NCBI GenBank assembly: GCA_045614565.1
Contig: JAZLDG010000028.1
Coordinates: 1 to 22,742, forward strand
Reading direction: 5' to 3'
DNA from: Scatosoma sp045614565
Lineage (GTDB): Bacteria > Bacillota > Clostridia > Christensenellales > Borkfalkiaceae
Length of the DNA: 22,742 bases
Under the pieces are notes generated by a model. The model saw nothing but the letters and a program-made list of their open reading frames with translations. It was not told the DNA's origin and did not search any database. This document shows positions 1 to 7,440 of this stretch, in pieces. How positions within the stretch are numbered: the stretch's first letter is position 1; each line of letters opens with the position of its first letter. Made by a program: the position numbers and the translations under genes.

Positions 1-2
1 GA

Positions 3-122
3 CATGGCTACGATCCGACTTGGCACGAAAAACACATTTCGCAAGAGGAAGGGCAAACAAAGGCCAACAAGGGGCGACAATGGCCGGAGAAAACTATATT
101 TACTCATACTATCAGCAGATAA
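3..122 (+). CDS. Possible C-terminal end of small terminase subunit (partial)
   Basis: A reading frame is open from the window edge to the TAA at 120-122 and encodes 39 residues of a truncated 5' partial gene. The peptide is polar and rich in Lys, Gln, Glu and His. It would overlap the large terminase start by 43 nt. No domain is visible. The call rests on position: in HK97-like phages the small terminase directly precedes the large one. The other two forward frames are also open over part of this stretch, so the frame choice is uncertain. If this is the small subunit, almost all of the gene, including its DNA-binding part, lies outside the window. Confidence 0.33.
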   Translation, partial: HGYDPTWHEKHISQEEGQTKANKGRQWPEKTIFTHTISR

Positions 123-1816
123 AAAGCGGCGGGATCGTCGCGGGCAAGTGGATACACCTAATTTATGAATACATAATAAAGGGCCTTGAGCAAAAGGCCT
201 TTTATTTCGACCAAAAAAAGGCAAACGGCGTTATTGAGTGGATAGAAACAAACTGTTATCACACCAAAGGCCCGCTTGCGTTAAAACCATTTACACTTGA
301 GTTATGGGAAAAAGCGTTTTTGTCTTGCCTTTACGGAATAGTTGACGAACAGGGCGCGCGGGTGTTCCGCGAGGTGCTTTTGTTGGTAGGACGTAAAAAC
401 GGCAAAAGCGCCCTTGCCGCCTGTATCGGTAAATACGAATGGTACAGGGGCGGGGGGTACGGTGCCGAGGTTTATACCATTGCGCCGAAACTTGAACAGG
501 CCGAAATCATATATAACAACATATGGCAACAAGTAGTTGTTGACCCCGAATACAAGAAACTACAAGAACGGCTGGAGGAACTGCGGGGCAAACGCGTCGG
601 GAACACGACGGCAAAACGCTTTATTGAGGAAATGCCCCGCCACAGGCAGACGGACTTATATTTGCCCGCCAACAACGGCACAGTAAAAAAAATCGCGTTC
701 AGCGCCCGCAAGAGCGACGGGTTTGGCCCGTCGGCGGTATTCTGCGACGAGGTCGCGGCGTGGCCCGGCGACCAAGGGTTAAAACAATATGAGGTATTAA
801 AGAGCGGTATGGGGGCACGCCCCGAGGGTATCGTTTTATCCCTTACCACGTCGGGATACGAAAACGAGGGCATATTTGACGAACTGACGAAACGGGCGAC
901 CCGCTTTTTATTGGGCGACAGTAAAGAACGCCGCTTGTTGCCGTTCCTGTATATGATCGACGACCCCGAAAAGTGGGACGATATAAACGAGTTGCGGAAA
1001 GCAAACCCCAACTTGGGTGTATCGGTTTCCGTTTCTTATATGCTGGAGGAGATCGCGGTCGCCGAGGGGAGTTTATCAAAGCGCGCCGAGTTTATTTGTA
1101 AATATGCCAACCTAAAACAAAACAGTTCCCTTGCGTGGCTTGACGCGTTCGACGTTGAGAAGTGCACGGGTGCGCCCTTGAGTTTTGAACAGTTCAAAAG
1201 CACCTATGCGGTGTGTGGGGTCGACCTATCGCAGACGACCGACCTTACCGCCGCGGTGTGCGTCATAGAGCGCGACGGCATTTACAACATTTTGGCACAA
1301 TTCTTTATGCCCGCGGAACGGGTGGAGGAGTTGACCGCACGGGACGGGGTGCCGTATATGGCCTACGTTCAGCGCGGGCTTTTGACTTTATCGGGCGACA
1401 ACTTTATAAACTACCGCGACGTGTTCGCGTGGATCACGGCGCTAATAGAACAGTATCAAATATACCCCTTGAAAGTGGGGTACGACCGATACAGCGCCCA
1501 ATACTTGATACAGGACTTGGACGCCTACGGTTTCCAAACCGACGACGTGTACCAAGGGGAAAACCTTTACCCGATAATACAGGAAGTAGGCGGGTTAATA
1601 AAAGACGGACGCGTAAACATAGGCGACAACGACCTATTGAAAATACATTTTTTAAACAGCGCCCTAAAAATGAGCAACGAACGGGGGCGCGGCAAACTTA
1701 TAAAAATAAACGCAAACGCGCACGTGGACGGTATGGCCGCCTTGCTGGACGCGTTTTGTATGATAAGCAAATATCACGACGAGATCGGGGAACAATTAAA
1801 AAATGGGATTATTTGA
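80..1816 (+). CDS. terL: Terminase large subunit (TerL), ATPase and nuclease
   Basis: This is the packaging motor that pumps DNA into the prohead and cuts it. The protein has 578 residues, a normal length for HK97/Terminase_1-type enzymes. With the ATG at 80 as residue 1, the Walker A motif LVGRKNGKS is at about 102-110, the Walker B motif AVFCDE ends in D223-E224, and LTTSGY near 255-260 fits the coupling motif. The C-terminal nuclease begins with VDLS (D382) and keeps an HVDG motif near the end. A TTG at 20 would add 20 basic residues. The ATG at 80 is preferred because AAGGGG lies 6-7 nt upstream and the family usually starts close to the YYQQIKSG-type segment. The gene overlaps the portal start by 14 nt. 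Confidence 0.93.
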   Translation: MAGENYIYSYYQQIKSGGIVAGKWIHLIYEYIIKGLEQKAFYFDQKKANGVIEWIETNCYHTKGPLALKPFTLELWEKAFLSCLYGIVDEQGARVFREVLLLVGRKNGKSALAACIGKYEWYRGGGYGAEVYTIAPKLEQAEIIYNNIWQQVVVDPEYKKLQERLEELRGKRVGNTTAKRFIEEMPRHRQTDLYLPANNGTVKKIAFSARKSDGFGPSAVFCDEVAAWPGDQGLKQYEVLKSGMGARPEGIVLSLTTSGYENEGIFDELTKRATRFLLGDSKERRLLPFLYMIDDPEKWDDINELRKANPNLGVSVSVSYMLEEIAVAEGSLSKRAEFICKYANLKQNSSLAWLDAFDVEKCTGAPLSFEQFKSTYAVCGVDLSQTTDLTAAVCVIERDGIYNILAQFFMPAERVEELTARDGVPYMAYVQRGLLTLSGDNFINYRDVFAWITALIEQYQIYPLKVGYDRYSAQYLIQDLDAYGFQTDDVYQGENLYPIIQEVGGLIKDGRVNIGDNDLLKIHFLNSALKMSNERGRGKLIKINANAHVDGMAALLDAFCMISKYHDEIGEQLKNGII

Positions 1817-3008
1817 AAACATTTTTAGACCGAAAGAGGCAAAGGAAAGCGCAAAGGCCTTACAGGAGGCACAAACCTACTTTAAGACCTTGACCGCATA
1901 CCGTCCGGCGTTTACCACGTGGGGCGGTGAGATATACGAAAGTTTGATAGTACGCGCCGCCATTGACGCCGTGGCGCGGCACGTTTCCAAAATGAAAGTG
2001 GAAACGTACGGAACGGCTAACCAAAGTTTGCAAAACAAACTTGCACAGGGGCCGAACGAGTGGCAAACTTGGCCCGCGTTCCTGTATCGGCTGGCGAGTA
2101 TTTGGCTAACCTACAACAACGCGGTAATATGCCCCGTATTCAATGCGGATATGACTATTACGGGCATATTCCCCGTACTGCCGGAACGGTGCGAAGTGGT
2201 GGACTACAAAGGCACGCCGTGGCTACGGTATACGTTCAGCAATGGACAGCGCGGGGCGGTGGAGTTTAAAAAATGCGCGATCCTTACACGGCACCAATTA
2301 AAAAGTGATTTTTTCGGCGACGATAACAGGCCGTTAAATGATACGATGAAACTTTTACACTTGCAAAGCGAGAGCGTAGAGGAGGCCGTAAAAAGCACGT
2401 CGGCAATTCGGTTTATGGCGCAAGTTTCCAACTTTACCAAACCCGAGGACTTGGCGTTAGAGCGCACGCGTTTTGTTAAAGAGAACTTGAGCGCCGAGGC
2501 GGGGGCGGGCGGTTTCCTGTTATTCCCCAGCACCTACAAGGACATAAAGCAAGTAAACGTACAGCCCTACACCGTGAACGCCGACGAGTTAAAGTTGATT
2601 TATACCAACGTACAAAATTACTTTGGTGTTAGTGAAAAGGTATTGCAAAACAGTTTAGTGGGCGACGAGTGGTCGGCTTTTTATGAGGGCGCGCTTGAGC
2701 CGTTCGCGGTTATGTTAGGCGACGGGCTGGCAAAAATGCTTTTTAGCGAAAAGGAACGCGCCTTTGGGTCGGGCGTCGTGGTATCGTCAAACCGTCTGCA
2801 ATACTTGACTAATGCCGACAAACTGAACATATCAGCGCAAATGGCCGACCGCGGAATTATGAACAGGGACGAAATACGCGATATTTGGAACTTGGCGCCC
2901 TTACCCAACGGACAGGGCAAGGCCTACACCATACGCGGCGAGTATTACTTAATAGACGAAAACGGCGACGTTTTAAGCAAGGAGGACAACACAACAAATG
3001 AAAACTGA
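1803..3008 (+). CDS. Portal protein, HK97 family
   Basis: The portal is the dodecameric ring at the special capsid vertex through which DNA enters and to which the tail attaches. The protein has 401 residues, typical of HK97-type portals. Recognisable features are the N-terminal helix, a segment around residues 45-60 with VRAAIDAVARHVSKM, the WxxF/LY and NA region around 90-110, and a C-terminal part with VSEKVLQNS, a conserved W-S-A-FYEGALEPF stretch and a final MNRDEIRDIWNL segment seen in this family. It starts 14 nt inside the terminase gene and ends 11 nt inside the protease gene, which suggests translational coupling. The last ~15 residues are acidic and probably disordered. Confidence 0.92.
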   Translation: MGLFENIFRPKEAKESAKALQEAQTYFKTLTAYRPAFTTWGGEIYESLIVRAAIDAVARHVSKMKVETYGTANQSLQNKLAQGPNEWQTWPAFLYRLASIWLTYNNAVICPVFNADMTITGIFPVLPERCEVVDYKGTPWLRYTFSNGQRGAVEFKKCAILTRHQLKSDFFGDDNRPLNDTMKLLHLQSESVEEAVKSTSAIRFMAQVSNFTKPEDLALERTRFVKENLSAEAGAGGFLLFPSTYKDIKQVNVQPYTVNADELKLIYTNVQNYFGVSEKVLQNSLVGDEWSAFYEGALEPFAVMLGDGLAKMLFSEKERAFGSGVVVSSNRLQYLTNADKLNISAQMADRGIMNRDEIRDIWNLAPLPNGQGKAYTIRGEYYLIDENGDVLSKEDNTTNEN

Positions 3009-3630
3009 AAGGGAATACAGGGCGTTTGAAGTAAGAGCCGAAAACGCCGACGAAAACGAAAAGCGCGTGAAAGGGTACGCGACCACTTTTGGCACACCCT
3101 ATACGCTATTTGAGGGCGACGAAATCGAGGTGCGCGAGGTAATCGACCCCGACGCGTTCGACGAAACCGACCTAACCGACGTTATAATGCAATACAACCA
3201 CGAGGGCCGCGTATTTGCCCGTATCTCAAACGGCACGCTTGAGGTAAGAGCAGACAAGCCCAACGGTTTATTGATAAACGCCGAACTTGGGGGCACCGAT
3301 CTTGGCCGCCAAGTATACGACGAAATAAAAGGCGGCTACACAACAAAAATGTCTATGGGCTTTACGGTCGACCGTTCCGCGGACGTGTGGACACGTGAGG
3401 AAATAGACGGGCGCACAGTTGAAACGCGATACATTAAACGCGTAAAAAAACTGTACGACGTTTCAGCCGTCAGCATACCCGCAAACGGTAGTACAAGTAT
3501 TGAGGCGGTAAGCGTTCGCGCCCTCGTTAACGGAGTGATTGACGAGGTGAAAGCGGAGCGACTTGAAAGGGAACGCGTAAACCTTGAGCGTATGAGGGCC
3601 GAACTGCGGGCCAAATTATTGGAGGTTTAA
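2998..3630 (+). CDS. Prohead maturation protease, HK97 (S78) family
   Basis: This protease matures the prohead by cleaving the N-terminal scaffold-like (delta) part of the capsid protein and then itself. The 210-residue length is normal for S78 proteases. The catalytic His is visible in MQYNHE (H68) and the nucleophile in KMSMGF (S119). The later DVSAVSIPANGS segment is typical of the fold. The last ~30 residues form a charged helix with repeated Glu, Arg and Leu that may associate with the capsid delta domain. The start at 2998 follows GCAAGGAGG and overlaps the portal end by 11 nt. The gene lies directly before the major capsid gene, the usual order. Confidence 0.93.
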   Translation: MKTEREYRAFEVRAENADENEKRVKGYATTFGTPYTLFEGDEIEVREVIDPDAFDETDLTDVIMQYNHEGRVFARISNGTLEVRADKPNGLLINAELGGTDLGRQVYDEIKGGYTTKMSMGFTVDRSADVWTREEIDGRTVETRYIKRVKKLYDVSAVSIPANGSTSIEAVSVRALVNGVIDEVKAERLERERVNLERMRAELRAKLLEV

Positions 3631-3633
3631 CCA

Positions 3634-4779
3634 ATGGACGAAATTAAAACTATGACCCTTGAGGAGATCGAGGAAAGGCGCAAGGCACTTGCCGAGGAAA
3701 TCGGCGGGGCAGATATGGAAAGACTTACCGCCATAAACGCCGAACTTGACGCGATCGAGGAAAGGAAAAGAGAAATCAAAACACAGGCCGAGGAAAGGGC
3801 AAAGGCAGTACAGGAGGTACTTGAAATGCCCGCGGCCGATCCCATTATCGAAAAGAGAGAGGAAAAGAAAATGACCGACAGAGAATACAGGAACACACCC
3901 GAATATATCGACGCATACGTCGCCTATTTAAAGACAGGCGACCCCGCCGAGTTTGAAAAGAGAATGCCCGCGCCCGCTGGCAGTAGCGTAGTTATGAGCG
4001 AGAACGCAATAGGCGGGAATATCGCGGTGCCTACTTACGTAGAGGATAAAATCAACGCCACGTGGGAAAACAACGAACTGTTAAGGCGCGTTAGACGTAT
4101 GGCAGTAAAGGGCAATGTAAAAATCGGCGTTGAAACCTCCGCAACAGGGGCCGTTATTCACTCCGAGGGCGGCGACGCGATCACACCCGAAGAACTTGTT
4201 ATTACTTACGTTAACCTTGTACCCGAATATGTAAAGAAACTTGTAAAAGTAACCCATACTGTTTTAGAACTTACAGGCACAAGTTTTATCGACTTTTTGT
4301 ATGACGAGATCGAGTACGAACTTGCAAAAAAGATTTGCGAGGAAATAGAAAATAAACTTGACGTGAGTGGCCTTGTAAACACGTCATACGCGGCGGGTGA
4401 GAGTCTCACAACAGCCGACATTATCGCGGCAGAGGGTGAACTTGAGGGCGACGCAAACCCCGTTCTTATTACCTCAAGAACGAACGCCGCCGCACTCAAG
4501 GCCGCCGCACTTGGGGCAAATTATGGCTATGACCCGTTTGACGGCCTTGACGTAATCTATATGAACGGCTTTGGATCCGGCGCTGGCCTTACACTTGGCT
4601 ACCTTGTTGACCCGTCCGCGATCGTTGTTAATTTCCCCGACGGAGGCGAGCCAAAGTTTATCTTTGACGAGTTCACCGAGGCAGACGCTAATATCGTTAG
4701 AATTGTCGGCCGCCTTGCTATGGCTTGCGCCGTTGTCGCACAGGGCAAGTGTGTTAAAATTATTGGTAGCGAGGAGTAA
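3634..4779 (+). CDS. Major capsid protein, HK97 fold, with N-terminal delta domain
   Basis: This is the shell subunit of the head. The protein has 381 residues. Residues ~1-75 are a highly charged helical, coiled-coil-like region (Glu/Lys/Arg-rich), the delta domain that acts as an internal scaffold and is removed by the upstream protease. The mature fold follows, with the E-loop and P-domain segments and a C-terminal part that includes DAAAL-type helices and a GxxxxYLVDPSAI stretch as in PF05065. The start follows TTGGAGG with a short spacer. An in-frame ATG at 3871, behind GAGAGGAAAAGAAA, falls near the end of the delta domain and could give a scaffold-less product. The exact cleavage site cannot be read from the sequence. 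Confidence 0.93.
   Translation: MDEIKTMTLEEIEERRKALAEEIGGADMERLTAINAELDAIEERKREIKTQAEERAKAVQEVLEMPAADPIIEKREEKKMTDREYRNTPEYIDAYVAYLKTGDPAEFEKRMPAPAGSSVVMSENAIGGNIAVPTYVEDKINATWENNELLRRVRRMAVKGNVKIGVETSATGAVIHSEGGDAITPEELVITYVNLVPEYVKKLVKVTHTVLELTGTSFIDFLYDEIEYELAKKICEEIENKLDVSGLVNTSYAAGESLTTADIIAAEGELEGDANPVLITSRTNAAALKAAALGANYGYDPFDGLDVIYMNGFGSGAGLTLGYLVDPSAIVVNFPDGGEPKFIFDEFTEADANIVRIVGRLAMACAVVAQGKCVKIIGSEE
3857..3873 (+). promoter_or_regulatory. Possible internal translation start in the capsid gene
   Basis: A purine-rich GAGAGG-like sequence stands about 8 nt before an in-frame ATG at 3871, codon 80 of the capsid gene. Initiation here would make a protein starting MTDREYRNTPEYID, lacking the delta domain. 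It may be fortuitous, because the surrounding codons (Glu, Lys, Arg) are purine-rich anyway. Confidence 0.22.
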
Positions 4780-4792
4780 TTAAAACACCACA

Positions 4793-4813
4793 GGGGCGGG
4801 GAACACCCGCCCC
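4793..4813 (+). other. GC-rich hairpin between capsid and connector genes
   Basis: Perfect 8-bp inverted repeat GGGGCGGG / CCCGCCCC with a GAACA loop, lying 15 nt after the capsid stop. No U-run follows, so it is not a normal intrinsic terminator. It may stabilise the 3' end of the abundant capsid message or mark an RNA processing site. Confidence 0.6.
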
Positions 4814-4840
4814 GCACTAACGCAAACGGAGATATAAAAA

Positions 4841-5134
4841 ATGCTTTTGGAACTTGTAAAAAAGGCGCTACGGACTAAAACGAACGCCAGCGACGAGGAA
4901 CTGCAAAACTTAATCGAGGCCGCTTTGATAGATCTATCGTTCGGCGGGGCAGATAACGCGGTTTTAGTTGAGGGACAAAACCCCCTAATAAACCAAGCCG
5001 TGATTTTATACTGCAAGGCGCATTTTGGCCTAATAGACCCGAACGACTACGACCGCGTGAAAAAGGCGTACGACGAAATAAAAGCACAAATCGGTATGGC
5101 TACGGGCTTTACCGTATGGGACACGGAGGCATAA
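4841..5134 (+). CDS. Head-tail connector protein, HK97 gp6-like
   Basis: This is the first adaptor ring below the portal. The 97-residue protein is mainly helical. The N-terminal LLELVKKALR segment, the LIEAALIDLSFGGA helix and the YCKAHFGL helix match the Phage_connect_1 (gp6-like) pattern. It starts after a 61-nt gap that holds a hairpin, with the weak ribosome binding site CGGAGATATAAAAA. The next gene starts 3 nt after its stop. The order capsid, connector, closure, gp10-like, tail completion is the usual siphovirus order and supports the call. Confidence 0.8.
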   Translation: MLLELVKKALRTKTNASDEELQNLIEAALIDLSFGGADNAVLVEGQNPLINQAVILYCKAHFGLIDPNDYDRVKKAYDEIKAQIGMATGFTVWDTEA

Positions 5135-5137
5135 CAA

Positions 5138-5467
5138 ATGTATGAGGCAACCGCGAAACTATACAAGGAAACGGGGCGCGCGCTTGACGACTACGGCAAC
5201 GAGGTTTTGACCTATTCCAGCCGTGAGGTTTTCGTGTATCCCCGTTCGGTTTACCGTGCCGAGTTTTACGCCGCCGCGCAAGCGGGTTTGCACCCGTCCA
5301 TAACGTTGACAATAACGAACATTGCCGACTATGAGGGCGAGCAGATCGTGGAGTTTGACGGGAAAAAGTACAACGTTGTACGCGTGGATTGGAACGGACA
5401 GCGCGACCGCGTCAACCTTGTTTTAGAGGAACGCACCCGCGACCTTGCACCCGTGCCGGAGGTTTAG
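5138..5467 (+). CDS. Head closure / head-tail adaptor protein
   Basis: The protein has 109 residues with a beta-rich pattern. The part from ~40 to ~105 contains EFYAAAQAGLHPS, a conserved type of segment in the head-tail joining family related to SPP1 gp16, followed by strands ending VNLVLEER. Such proteins form the plug ring between the connector and the tail and hold DNA in after packaging. It lies 3 nt after the connector gene. The annotation combines position, length and that motif. Confidence 0.75.
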   Translation: MYEATAKLYKETGRALDDYGNEVLTYSSREVFVYPRSVYRAEFYAAAQAGLHPSITLTITNIADYEGEQIVEFDGKKYNVVRVDWNGQRDRVNLVLEERTRDLAPVPEV

Positions 5468-5469
5468 AA

Positions 5470-5868
5470 ATGGCGCAAGATATAACACTTGAGGCGGCTT
5501 TAAATGAAGTTTTGACGGGCTATATAAACGAGGAAACCGAAACACTTTTCGAGGGCATTAAAAAGGGCGCGAAACAATGTAAAAAAGACGTTGTGGAACT
5601 GTCGCCCAAAGGTGCCACGGGTGAATACCGCCAAGGGTGGACGGTTAGGACGCGCAAGACCAAAACCAGCATTGAGGCGACCGTATACAACGCGACCAAG
5701 TGGCAATTGACTTGGCTACTTGAAAACGGGCACGCGATCCGCAACAAGTACGGCCCGCAGACACGCAAGGACGGGGGAGGGTCGAGAACGACAGCAAACC
5801 CGCATATATCCAAAGCGCGGGAAAAGGCCGTGGAATACCTTAACAAACTTTTACAGGAAACACTATGA
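5470..5868 (+). CDS. HK97 gp10-like head-tail / tail completion protein
   Basis: The protein has 133 residues. The ATG at 5470 is chosen because CCGGAGG sits about 7 nt upstream. The open frame extends upstream to 5389, but that part overlaps the previous gene completely. The protein shows the HK97-gp10 pattern: an N-terminal helical part, SPKGATGEYRQGW near residues 42-55, then LENGHAIRN and a C-terminal region with RTTANPHISKAREKA. These proteins sit at the head-tail joint. The stop overlaps the next start as ATGA. Confidence 0.8.
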   Translation: MAQDITLEAALNEVLTGYINEETETLFEGIKKGAKQCKKDVVELSPKGATGEYRQGWTVRTRKTKTSIEATVYNATKWQLTWLLENGHAIRNKYGPQTRKDGGGSRTTANPHISKAREKAVEYLNKLLQETL

Positions 5869-6164
5869 CAATTAAAGAGTTATTAGAGCAAATAAACATA
5901 CCGTTTGCGTACGGGTTTTTTAAACAACCCATAACGCCCCCGTATATCGTTTACATCGGGGGCGGGCAAGATAATTTTGGCGCGGACAATACGTGGTACA
6001 ACACACAAAACCGCTACCAAATCGAGTATTATTTTGCCTATAAAAACGAGGCAAACGAACAGGCCATAGAGCAAACGCTACTTGCCAACGGGTTTAATTA
6101 CACCAAGAGCGACGACGTTTTTATTGAAAGCGAGGGCCTGTTTGTGATCTATTATCAAATCTAA
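5865..6164 (+). CDS. Probable tail terminator / tail completion protein
   Basis: The protein has 99 residues. It starts MTIKELLEQINIPFAYGFF, followed by PPYIVYI and alternating hydrophobic strands (YQIEYYFAY) and a helix EQAIEQTLL, a pattern of small tail completion proteins that cap the tail tube. Its position, between the gp10-like gene and the tail tube gene, is where the tail terminator normally sits. The start overlaps the previous stop by 4 nt (ATGA). The family is not recognised by a firm motif, so the role is mostly from gene order. Confidence 0.62.
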   Translation: MTIKELLEQINIPFAYGFFKQPITPPYIVYIGGGQDNFGADNTWYNTQNRYQIEYYFAYKNEANEQAIEQTLLANGFNYTKSDDVFIESEGLFVIYYQI

Positions 6165-6181
6165 CAGGAGGTAAAAACCAA

Positions 6182-6745
6182 ATGGCGAGCAAAGTTTTAT
6201 TTGGTATTTCACAACTGCACGTTGGAACATATACCGACGTCGGGGGAACTGTCACACTTGGCACACCCTACCACCAAGCGGGGGCCGTTTCGTTATCCCC
6301 CACCGAAAGCGCCGACAAAAGCGACTTTTACGCGGATAATATCTTGTATTATTCAAGTTTCGCGGGCGGCACTTTTGAGGGCGAAATTGAGGTGGCTAAG
6401 TTCGACGATACGTTTAAAACGCAGTTCTTGGGTTATAAGGCACTTACCGACGGCGGGCTGGCTGTCGTAAAGAACGCAACAAAACCCAAGGTATATATTG
6501 CGTTCCAAGTTGAGGGCGACGACGCAACCGACACAAAGCGCGTTATTTTTTATAACTGCGAGTTTGGAGCGATCAAACGCGACTATTCCACTATCGAGGA
6601 AACGAAAGAGCCGCAGACCGCAACTATTGACTTTACGTGCGCCGGTGATAACACCAGCGGCGCCACAATGGCGGTATACAAGACAGGAGATAGCGGGTAC
6701 AGTACACTTTTTACCACACCCGCCGCACCCACACTTGCACCCTAA
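6182..6745 (+). CDS. Major tail tube protein, phi13 type
   Basis: This is the tube subunit that polymerises round the tape measure. It has 187 residues and a beta-rich composition. The N-terminal pattern (GTYTDVGGTVTLGTPYHQAGAVSLSP interrupted by turns), the ADN..YY...GGTFEGEIEVAKFDD region and the RDYSTIEETKEPQTATIDFTC region are characteristic of phi13-type tail proteins. It starts behind an AGGAGG site 12 nt upstream of the ATG. An intrinsic terminator follows the stop closely, as is often seen behind this very abundantly expressed gene. Confidence 0.88.
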   Translation: MASKVLFGISQLHVGTYTDVGGTVTLGTPYHQAGAVSLSPTESADKSDFYADNILYYSSFAGGTFEGEIEVAKFDDTFKTQFLGYKALTDGGLAVVKNATKPKVYIAFQVEGDDATDTKRVIFYNCEFGAIKRDYSTIEETKEPQTATIDFTCAGDNTSGATMAVYKTGDSGYSTLFTTPAAPTLAP

Positions 6746-6755
6746 ACGGATCACG

Positions 6756-6783
6756 GGGGCGGCCGTTCGGCCGTCCCTTTTTT
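6756..6783 (+). terminator. Intrinsic terminator after the tail tube gene
   Basis: A 9-bp stem GGGGCGGCC / GGCCGTCCC (one G-U pair) with a GTTC loop is followed by six T residues. It lies inside the late operon, so it would attenuate rather than end transcription, giving more tube message than downstream tail message. Confidence 0.82.
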
Positions 6784-6805
6784 AGCATAAAGAGGAGAAA
6801 ACAAA

Positions 6806-7243
6806 ATGATAAAGAATATCAAAGTAAACGACAACACCGAGTTGTTATTGTCTAATAATATTGCGTGGGCTATGGAGTACCGCGACCAATTCGGCCACGA
6901 CATCGTGCCCGACATCTTGCCCGTGGTATCAGCCGTTGCGTCGTTCGTCGGTGAGGCGAGCATAAAAGACTTTGACATAAAGAAAATTGACCGCGACGTA
7001 TTACAGGACGCCCTTGTTAACCTTGCGGGCGTTCAGTTCGTTGATTTTTTAAATCTTGTTTGGGCTATGAACAAGACCGCCGACCCCGATACCCCGCTAC
7101 CGAGGAAGTGGGCCGAACAGTTCGAGGGCGGTTTTTATCTTGATACCGTCGCGCCGGAAGTATTCAACTTGTTAATGGCGGGGCTTGTATCGTCAAAAAA
7201 CCCGTTAGGCCTCCGCAAGACGACGGAGGCCCCCAGCAAATAA
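6806..7243 (+). CDS. Tail assembly chaperone, short form (gpG-like)
   Basis: The protein has 145 residues and lies between the tail tube and the tape measure, the place of the gpG/gpGT chaperone pair. It begins behind AGAGGAG and has a helical pattern (NIAWAMEYRDQFG, LVNLAGVQFVDFLNLVWAMNK, APEVFNLLMAGL) typical of Gram-positive siphophage chaperones. Near the C-terminus the codons TCA AAA AAC contain a slippery heptamer, so some ribosomes shift to the -1 frame. Ribosomes that do not shift stop at TAA 7241-7243. The chaperone keeps the tape measure soluble and recruits tube subunits. Confidence 0.85.
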   Translation: MIKNIKVNDNTELLLSNNIAWAMEYRDQFGHDIVPDILPVVSAVASFVGEASIKDFDIKKIDRDVLQDALVNLAGVQFVDFLNLVWAMNKTADPDTPLPRKWAEQFEGGFYLDTVAPEVFNLLMAGLVSSKNPLGLRKTTEAPSK

Positions 7244-7437
7244 ACCTTGACATTATCGTTATATCCGCGCTTGAGCGCGGGCTGGATATGGCGGCGGTGC
7301 GTACAATGACAATAGGCCAACTTGTTGACTTTTGCATAGAGTACAACAACCGCCACGCAACCGACGAAACACAGGAGGAGAAACCACAAAAGAGGTGGGC
7401 CACCCGCGACGAGATAAACGCCTTTTTTGGAGGGTAA
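6806..7437 (+). CDS. Tail assembly chaperone, long form made by -1 frameshift (gpGT-like)
   Basis: Slippage by -1 on A AAA AAC (7195-7201) joins the first 132 codons to a 78-codon extension that ends at TAA 7435-7437, giving about 210 residues. The extension contains LDIIVISALERGLDMA, MTIGQLVDFCIEYNNR and a C-terminal RDEINAFFGG, a usual type of gpT segment. It has no well-placed start of its own: the first in-frame ATG (7288) lies inside the conserved part and has no good ribosome binding site. The stop is 3 nt before the tape measure ATG. Phages usually need a fixed ratio of short to long form. Confidence 0.85.
7195..7231 (+). promoter_or_regulatory. Programmed -1 ribosomal frameshift signal
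   Basis: The heptamer A AAA AAC at 7195-7201 lies in the correct phase (X XXY YYZ). A 6-nt spacer leads to a perfect 8-bp stem GGCCTCCG (7208-7215) / CGGAGGCC (7224-7231) with an 8-nt loop. Slippery site, spacer and hairpin form the complete classical signal. The -1 frame beyond it is open through the whole gpT-like extension. Confidence 0.92.
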
Positions 7438-7440
7438 ACA

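Noticed and set aside
20..79. TTG start at 20 for the large terminase
   Set aside because: It adds 20 basic residues not typical of the family, and the ATG at 80 has a proper ribosome binding site (AAGGGG).
1213..1893. A 226-codon + strand open frame overlapping the end of the terminase gene
   Set aside because: It is very rich in Arg, lies entirely in the +1 frame of strongly supported terminase and portal sequence, and has no ribosome binding site. It is a shadow frame.
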